64,000 bases of DNA from Penium margaritaceum (Eukaryota > Streptophyta > Zygnematophyceae > Desmidiales > Peniaceae). Below are positions 57,560 to 64,000 of the stretch, piece after piece. The notes beneath the pieces were generated by a model. It was not told where the DNA came from. It made no database searches and saw only the letters and a list, made by a program, of their open reading frames with translations. Position 1 is the first letter of the stretch. Each line of letters opens with the position of its first letter. The position numbers were made by a program, and so were the translations under genes. The DNA lies in the NCBI GenBank assembly GCA_023375785.1, contig SZWC01006897.1:31667-95666 (forward strand), given 5' to 3'.

Positions 57560-59002
57560 CTATGTACATGTCCCCATGGCGACAAACGGCTGCCGAGTTG
57601 ATTCGCCAATGATGCATGGCTCACACACGGTCTCCTTGGTTCCATCAAGGCCGCTGATTTGGAGACCCCGCACCACTTCCCTCTTAGCCATCTCCTTCAC
57701 GGTCGATGGAGAAATGTGGCAGAGTCGGCGGTGCAATAGGTCCAGGTCTCCTCCCTCCTTGGTTGCAACATTGGCAGCGTTGGACCCCACCGGGCTGCTG
57801 AGGATCTTCGCGCGTAGCAGGTACAAGTCCTCCTCCCTCTTGGCACGCACAATCACCTCACCTTTGCCCTCTTTGCGGATGACGGCCTCCTTCTTTGTGA
57901 AGAGCACCTCAAGTCCCTTGTCGGCAAGGCGGCTGACGGAGAGCAGGTTTGCCCCAAAGTTGGGCATATGCAGCACATCGTAGATTGTGCTTGTGACAGG
58001 TTTGCCATCCACAATTGACTCAATGCGGACGTTACCCTCACTGGCGGCCACCTCTGTTTTTCCATTGGCCACCGTCATGCGTCTCTCCGAGGCGCCGTAG
58101 ATGAGAAATGCCGCCCTGTTGCATTGCATGTGGCGGCCTGATCCGGAGTCGATGACGGCAACTCCCGGATCCTTCAAGTTTGTGGAGTTGTACGCCATAA
58201 GGGCGTGCTCATGTTTCTTCCCGCCCCGCTGCGACCGATGTGTTTTTTTCTTGGGACAGTTGTGCGCGTAGTGGCCCTCCTTACCGCAGTTGAAGCACTC
58301 CCCCTTCTTGTCACCCTTCTTAGTGCCCTGTTTGGCACCCTTCCACTTGTCGCCATGGCCTACACTTTGAGGATGAACTGTGTAAGCTGAAGTTGATGCC
58401 GCTGCACTCTCTCGACCGCCACGTCGCATCCACTCATTGTGCACGTACTCAGCAACCTTCGGGTACTTCAGCTCGTCGGAAGGCCAGCCACCAAGGACTG
58501 TGATCATGGGACTCCAACTGTCTGGCAAGGCCAGAAGGAGGATCATAGCTTGCAACTGAGAGTCGACCTCCCAACCCATGGCCACGCACTCCGCTGCGAG
58601 GGACTCAATCTGCTGCATGATCTCCATGATGTTGTCGCCTTTGTTGGCTCGGAGGGTGACGAGCCGTTTGAAGATGAAGAGCTGATTGGCAAGGTTGCTT
58701 GACTGGTAGATGGAGCAAAGTTTTGACCATGCTTCCGCGGCCAGGGTGCATCCTTGGATGTGCCCAAGTTGTGGTGGGCATGACGCGGACACAAGGAGCG
58801 CCAATGCCTTTTTGTTGCGCTTCTTGTATGCCTCCTTCACCTCAGCCATTGTAGTCTCCGGTGGAGCACTCTCATCACCTTTTACGAGCTCAAGCAGTCC
58901 CTTGTCGTCGAGGAAGACCTCAAACTGCCACCTCCACAAGGCAAAGCCTGTCCCATCAAACTTAAGGACAGCGCGGCTGCTCTCTTGCTCGCTGGTTTCC
59001 AT
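57560..59002 (-). pseudogene. C2 gag-protease-pre-integrase
   Basis: Best start ATG 59002 (METSEQESS), matching MATSEQ in C1 and MVTSEQ in C3; the longer frame to 59095 runs through the primer site and is not real. Gag with FALWRWQFEVFLDDKGLLEL, knuckle CFNCGKEGHYAHNC (58256-58297), protease DSGSGRHMQCN, LHMPNFGANLLSVSRL, then the H/C finger (CHISPSTV...CEPCIIGEST). 480 codons to TAG 57560. Best preserved copy of the family here. Confidence 0.9.
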
Positions 59003-59053
59003 GTCTTGCTGTTGTAAGCATGAAATCAAGCTGGCTTTGAACCCCTTAGAGGC

Positions 59054-59068
59054 GTGGGCCCATAACCC
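59054..59068 (-). promoter_or_regulatory. C2 primer binding site, anticodon arm of tRNA-iMet
   Basis: Minus strand GGGTTATGGGCCCAC, perfect 15-base complement, two bases from the LTR end. Confidence 0.8.
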
Positions 59069-59070
59069 TT

Positions 59071-59417
59071 TGTTGGTCTGAGGGTGAGTATGCACCCTGG
59101 AGGGTCCCTAGCAGTGGCTGTTTCACACCACCAACTGTTTTTGGAGAGACTGAAACTGTGGAGGCAACTAGTTCCAAGGATGGCAGAAAACTGGTCAGAG
59201 ATTGAGGAAATAGTTTTGGCCTCAATCGGATGGGAATTAACACTTAATGAAGGCTCACAAGAAGTGGCATTTTATAGCCACTGATCTAAGGTTTCCAGAA
59301 CACCAAAGCATGCCAGATTTGGAGCTTCCTAGCGGATTCTATGGCTTCTAGAGTGCTCCTTGGTAGGCTGTCCTTTTCTTACCTAGGAAGGCATCCCTTC
59401 CCTCCTCTAGAAGCTTC
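59071..59417 (-). repeat. C2 5' LTR, inner half
   Basis: Aligns with the first 350 bp (plus view) of 54133-54832 and stops at GCTTC, where C3 begins. Confidence 0.9.
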
Positions 59418-60116
59418 TGTTGGCCTGAGGGTGAGTGTGCACCCTGGAGGGTCCCTAGCAGTGGCTGGTTCACACCACCAACTGTTTTTGGAGAGACTGA
59501 AACTGTGGAGGCAACTGGTTCCAAGGATGGCAAACTCTGGTCAGAGAGTGTGGCAATAGTTTTAGCCTCAATTGACTGGGAATGAACACTTGATCAAGGC
59601 TCACAAGCAGTGGAATTTTATAGCCACTGATCTAAGCTTTCAAGAACACCAAATCATGCCAGATTTGGAGTTTCCTAGCAAATTCTATGGCTTCTAGAGT
59701 GCTCCTTGGTAGGCTGTTCTTTTCCCACCTAGGAAGGCATCCATTCCCTCCTCTAGAAGCTTCTGCCCCTTCCTAGATTCCTCAGCTTGCTTCTAGTAGG
59801 AGGGAAGGTGTCCAGAAGACCAAGACACCTCTAGATGCCTTGTAGGACAAGTCACCCCTCCTAGAAGGTGTGCCACCTTCCTGGACCCTCACCTGGCCTT
59901 CTAGAAACTTAAAGAGGAACTCTAGAGGTTGAGCTAGCTTCCTGGCATCTATTTTCCACCTCCCTTGAGGCAGGGCAGAATTTCATCTTGAGGGACTTGA
60001 ACCCGGGCCGTGCCTCTAGAGGTGGATACCATTAACCACTAAGCCACCTTGGCTTGTCTTTTTTGGTGTTCCTTTTTGGAGTCACTCCTGCCATGGTGAG
60101 GAGCAGTACTCCAGCA
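59418..60116 (-). repeat. C3 3' LTR
   Basis: 699 bp; the minus-strand start reads TGCTGGAGTA (one base off TGTTGGA). Followed by the polypurine tract at 60117-60129. Contains the tRNA-like block (59985-60055) and TATA box. Confidence 0.9.
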
Positions 60117-60129
60117 ATCTCCCCCTTGC

Positions 60130-60305
60130 GCATCACCCATGGCAGTCGTCCATGCTCAACCTGCTACTGAGGAGTCTTTCTCCTCATGGAAGGCGAGCTT
60201 GTATTTTATTGCTCCCTCCCACTCAGCCTCATCCTTCTAATGCAGTGCCTCCTTGAGGCTCCTCTTGTGCGAAGAAGACTTGTGCGAACCCAGTCTAGAT
60301 GCCCT
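60130..60305 (-). pseudogene. C3 deletion junction (RT start fused to 3' region)
   Basis: About 60185-60290 aligns with the RT amino end of C2 (56270-56470 area), while 60117-60180 aligns with the sequence just inside the C2 3' LTR. Roughly 1.4 kb of RT and RNase H are missing between them. Confidence 0.75.
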
Positions 60306-62548
60306 TGTCGGCATCGTACCTTTTTTCCTTTCTTCACACACGGTAACTCGTGCGGGGCTCTTGAGGCGGTTGTTGTTGCTGTCCCCTTTCGGCGCCATCC
60401 TCTCCAAGCGTCTGCTCCCCCTCTCTTGGAGACCTTGGAGACATCAGTCGACTCCCCGCCTCCACGTCCATCTTCGGTGCTTCGGATTCTTCATCCGAAC
60501 TGGCCGGAACAAATTCTGTCGGTCGCCCATAGCTCGGGCGATCCTCTCCGCCTGGTGCTGCTACAAGGATGTTACCCCATTCACGTCCTCCGGCGTCTCC
60601 CCCTCAAGGAGTGGAATCCACTCTTCCCTCTTGGAGAGACCTGCCTCCTTGTCTGTCCAACGGCTTTTCTCGTCGAATGTGACGTCGCTACTCCGCACAA
60701 TCTGTTGCCTCCTTGGGTCAAAGAGCCGATACGCCTTGCTTCCGCTCTCATATCCAAGGAATATACACCGGCGGGTACGCGGGTCCAGCTTGCTCTGTCC
60801 CTCACGTGCCTGCACCATTGCATGTGCAACACAACCAAACGTGCGGAGGTGACCCACCGCCGGCTTCCTCCCGCTCCACACCTCTTGTGGCGTCTTCCAC
60901 GCATTGCTCTCCATGTCCTTCAGCGGCTTGGTCGGCATGAGATTCATGATGTACGCTGCTTTCCTTGCCGCCTCCGCCCAATACCGTTGTGTAAGGCCGG
61001 CGTCGCTCAACATGGATCGCACCATGTTAAGGATTGTATGATTCGCTCTCTCTGCGACGCCATTATGTTGTGGGGAGTGTGGAGTTGTTTTCTGCCACTC
61101 AATCCCCTTGCTCTTCATCCACCCNNNNNNNNNNNNNNNNNNNNNNNNNNNNNNNNNNNNNNNNNNNNNNNNNNNNNNNNNNNNNNNNNNNNNNNNNNNN
61201 NNNNNNNNNNNNNNNNNNNNNNNNNNNNNNNNNNNNNNNNNNNNNNNNNNNNNNNNNNNNNNNNNNNNNNNNNNNNNNNNNNNNNNNNNNNNNNNNNNNN
61301 NNNNNNNNNNNNNNNNNNNNNNNNNNNNNNNNNNNNNNNNNNNNNNNNNNNNNNNNNNNNNNNNNNNNNNNNNNNNNNNNNNNNNNNNNNNNNNNNNNNN
61401 NNNNNNNNNNNNCCCTCTTTGCGGATGACGGCCTCCTTCTTTGTGAAGAGCACCTCAAGTCCCTTGTCAGTAAGGCGGCTGACAGAGAGCAGGTTTGCCT
61501 CAAAGTTGGGCATATGCAGCACATAGTAGATTGTGCTCGTGACAGGTTTGCCATCCACAATTGACTCAATGCGGACGTTACCTTCACCGGCGGCCACCTC
61601 TGTTTTTCCATTGGCCACCGTCATGCGTCTCTCCGAGGCGCCGTAGGTGACAAATGCCGCCCTGTTGCATTGCGTGTGGCGGCCTGATCCGGAGTCGATG
61701 ACGGCAACTCCCGGATCCTTCAAGTTGGTGGAGTTGTACGCCATAAGGGCGTGCTCATCTTTCTTCCCGCCCCGCTGCGAACGATCTGTTTTCTTCTTGG
61801 GACAGTTGCGTGCGTAGTGACCCTCCTTGCCGCAGTTGAAGCACTCCCCCTTCTTGTCACCTTTCTTAGTGCCCTGTTTGACACCCTTCCACTTGTCGCC
61901 TCGGCCTCCACTTTGAGGATGAACTGTGTAAGCTGAATTTGATGCCGCTGCACTCTCTCGACCGCCACGTCGCATCCACTCATTGCGCACGTACTCAGCA
62001 ACCTTCGGGTACTTCAGCCCGTCGGAAGGCCAGCCACCAAGGACTGTGATCATGGGACTCCAACTGTCTGGCAAGGCCAGAAGGAGGATCATAGCTTGCA
62101 ACTGAGATTCGACCTCCCAACCCGTGGCCACACACTCCGCTGCGAGGGACTCAATCTGCTGCATGATCTCCATGATGCTGTCGCCTTCGTTGGCTCGGAG
62201 GGTGACGAGCCGTTTGAAGATGAAGAGCTGATTGGCAAGGTTGCTTGACTGGTAGATGGAGCAGAGTTTTGACCATGCGTCCGCGGCCAGGGTGCATCCT
62301 TGGATGTGCCCAAGTTGTGGTGGGCATGACGCGGACACAAGGAGCGCCAATGCCTTTTTGTTGCGCTTCTTGTATGCCTCCTTCACCTCAGCCGTTGCAG
62401 TCTCCGGCGGAGCAGTCTCATCACCTTTTAGGAGCTCAAGCAATCCTTTGTCATCGAGGAAGACCTCAAACTGCCACCTCCACAACGCAAAGCCTGTCCC
62501 ATCAAACTTAAGGACAGCGTGGCTGCTCTCTTGCTCGCTGGTTACCAT
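60306..62548 (-). pseudogene. C3 gag-protease-integrase (interrupted by gap)
   Basis: Gag from ATG 62548 (MVTSEQESS), knuckle CFNCGKEGHYARNC (61802-61843) intact, protease DSGSGRHTQCN, open up to the gap (61412). After the gap integrase resumes with MKSKGIEWQKTTPHSPQHNG and runs open to 60561, then the acidic linker. No stop is visible in the sequenced parts of gag. The long plus-strand frame 60186-61526 is antisense and includes N bases. Confidence 0.85.
61125..61412. other. Assembly gap (288 N) in C3
   Basis: Falls in the pre-integrase and integrase region; C2 57340-57870 shows what kind of sequence belongs there. Confidence 0.95.
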
Positions 62549-62599
62549 GTCTTGCTGTTGGAAGCGTGAAATCAAGCTGGCTTTGAACCCCTTAGAGGC

Positions 62600-62614
62600 G
62601 TGGGCCCATGACCC
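62600..62614 (-). promoter_or_regulatory. C3 primer binding site, anticodon arm of tRNA-iMet
   Basis: Minus strand GGGTCATGGGCCCAC; 14 of 15 bases fit. Confidence 0.75.
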
Positions 62615-62616
62615 TT

Positions 62617-63316
62617 TGTTGGCCTGAGGGTGAATGTGCACCCTGGAGGGTCCATAGCAGTGGCTGGTTCACACCACCAACTGTTTTTGGAGAGACTGAA
62701 ACTGTGGAGGCAACTGGTTCCAAGGATGGCAAAATCTGGTCAGAGATTGTGGCAATAGTTTTAGCCTCAATTGACTGGGAATGAACACTTGATCAAGGCT
62801 CACAAGCAGTGGAATTTTATAGCCACTGATCTAAGCTTTCCAAAACACCAAATCATGCCAGATTTGGAGCTTCCTAGCAAATTCTATGGCTTCTAGAGTG
62901 CTCCTTGGTAGGCTGTCCTTTTCCCACCTAGGAATGCATCCCTTCCCTCCTCTAGAAGCTTTTGCCCCTTCCTAGATTCCTCAGCTTGCTTCTAGTCGGA
63001 GGGAAGGTGTCGAGAAGACCAAGACACCTCTAGGTGCCTTGTAGGACAAGTCACCCCTCCTAGAAGGTGTGCCACCTTCCTGGACCCTCACGTGGCCTTC
63101 TAGAAACGTAAAGAGGAACTCTAGAGGTTGAGCTAGCTTCCTGGCATCTATTTTCCACCTCCCTTGAGGCAGGGCAGAATTTCATCTTGTGGGACTTGAA
63201 CCCGGGCCCGTGCCTCTAGAGGTGGACACCATTAACCACTAAGCCACCTTGGCTTGTCTTTTTTGGTGTTCCTTTTTGGAGTCACTCCTGCCATGGTGAG
63301 GAGCATTACTCCAACA
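62617..63316 (-). repeat. C3 5' LTR
   Basis: 700 bp, very similar to 59418-60116 (few differences by eye). TATA box near 62812-62824; tRNA-like block at 63190-63255. Confidence 0.9.
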
Positions 63317-63321
63317 GCTTC

Positions 63322-63674
63322 TGTCCCTTCCTAGATTCCTCAGCTTGCTTCTAGTAGGAGGGAAGGTGTCCAGAAGACCAAGACACCTCTAGATGCCTTG
63401 TAGGACAAGTCACCCCTTCTAGAAGGTGTGCCACCTTCTTGGACCCTCACCTGGCCTTCTAGAAACATAAAGAGGAACTCTAGAGGTTGAGCTAGCTTCC
63501 TGGCATCTATTTTCCACCTCCCTTGAGGCAGGGCATAATTTCATCTTGTGGGACTTGAACCCAAGCCCCAGCCTCTAGAGGTGGACACCATTAACCAGTA
63601 AGCCACTAAGGCTTGTCTTTTTGGTGTTCCTTTTTGGAGTCACTGCTGCCATGGTGAGGAGCATCATTCCAACA
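63322..63674 (-). repeat. C2 5' LTR, outer half
   Basis: Continues the C2 LTR right after the GCTTC target repeat and ends in CCAACA next to TGTAG. Holds the tRNA-like block (63550-63615). Confidence 0.9.
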
Positions 63675-63679
63675 TGTAG

Positions 63680-64000
63680 TAGGGCCCAGGGCAGTGTTGC
63701 CCTCGTGGTTCGTTGTAGGGGCCCTACAACGACAACGCCACAACGAGCAACATCGTTGTGGCATCGTGGCGTTGTAGGGCTCAAACACGACCCCGGACGG
63801 GCAAAACCGGGTGTTTTGGGGATCCTATCAGTGACCACTTCTGAAGTGGGCATTTTTGCATATATCGGAAAATCACGTTCGGCCTCGACACTCCACCGTC
63901 GAGAGCCTACTTTGATGGATAAATACATATCATATACTGCAGCACATTAAGGCATGACAGTAGATATTCATGCATGCATACAATGCACACGTCAGCAAAT
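63680..64000. other. Unassigned end of window with hairpin-rich block
   Basis: 63700-63782 has overlapping inverted repeats (GTTGTAGGGGCCCTACAAC; CAACGCCACAACGA against TCGTTGTGGC and GGCGTTGT). The rest is AT-rich with no gene seen. The hairpin block could be a MITE-type end. Confidence 0.5.

Larger units (their letters stand above)
59418..63316 (-). mobile_element. Copia element C3, RT-less deletion derivative
   Basis: LTRs 59418-60116 (3') and 62617-63316 (5'), exact duplication GCTTC at 59413-59417 and 63317-63321 inside the C2 LTR. The internal region is only 2.5 kb: gag, protease, integrase, then a jump from the RT start to the 3' end. It cannot encode RT, so any movement would depend on helpers such as a C2-like element. 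Confidence 0.92.
54133..63674 (-). mobile_element. Complete copia element C2, with C3 inserted in its 5' LTR
   Basis: Target duplication TGTAG at 54128-54132 and 63675-63679. 3' LTR 54133-54832; internal region 54833-59070; 5' LTR 59071-59417 plus 63322-63674 (700 bp once C3 and its target repeat are subtracted). Native length about 5.64 kb. LTR halves match the 3' LTR closely. Confidence 0.92.

Noticed and set aside
60186-61526. 446-codon plus-strand frame
   Set aside because: Antisense to the C3 gag-integrase and filled with 288 N; no domain of its own.

Overview
This window is transposable-element sequence from a eukaryotic nuclear genome, most likely of the green plant lineage (a land plant or a charophyte-like alga; the species cannot be named from sequence alone). 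Ty1/copia-type LTR retrotransposons dominate, with gag-PR-INT-RT-RNaseH gene order, primer sites complementary to initiator tRNA-Met, one hAT DNA transposon, one Ty3/gypsy-like gag remnant and long trinucleotide-rich leaders. Many premature stops read as C-to-T changes in CG and CHG contexts, which suits plant-type DNA methylation and decay. No intact host gene, rRNA, canonical tRNA gene or CRISPR array was found. I use local labels for the repeat families: A, B, C, D, D-prime, E, F, G.

Left third (1-31.6 kb). A minus-strand gypsy-like gag remnant (23-1176) is followed by the broken LTR of an old copia-like element (G1: 1936-2219 plus 10091-10402). Family-A element A2 (2225-10085, minus) sits inside that LTR with a 5-bp target duplication ATTCA. 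From 10.4 to 16.95 kb lies a decayed plus-strand element: PBS, CAG-rich leader, a CCHC zinc knuckle, and an unrecognised decayed ORF with an acidic tail just before a polypurine tract and LTR-like sequence. At 16952 a second family-A copy (A3, plus) begins. It is split at 19577-29621 by a hAT transposon (13-bp inverted ends, 8-bp duplication). The hAT transposase gene is itself split by a family-B copia element (B1, 21265-27208). The order of insertion is therefore A3, then hAT, then B1.

Middle (31.6-47 kb). Two inverted copies of a roughly 580-bp repeat (D1, D2) flank a decayed copia gag (D-prime) split by a second family-B element (B2, 32784-38470), plus a minisatellite of about 125 bp period. 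Then come a family-C element truncated in RT (C1, minus), a B element lacking its 5' half (B3), an RNase H scrap (E) and one unassigned 143-codon ORF (46589-47020).

Right third (47-64 kb). Element F (47042-52751, minus, target duplication CGTGA), a D-repeat copy, about 1 kb of unassigned sequence, then C2 (54133-63674, minus, target duplication TGTAG). C2's 5' LTR was hit by C3 (59418-63316, target duplication GCTTC), a deletion derivative lacking RT and RNase H.

The main points of interest are three. Families B, C, F and D-prime carry a primer site matching the anticodon arm, not the 3' end, of initiator tRNA-Met (half-tRNA priming), whereas A and the gypsy remnant use the usual 3'-end site. 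Family C LTRs carry a tRNA-like pair of Pol III A and B boxes at tRNA spacing, and family B LTRs carry a weaker version. The nested insertions can be resolved by target duplications and, for hAT, by an empty site present in A2. All identities were judged by eye.
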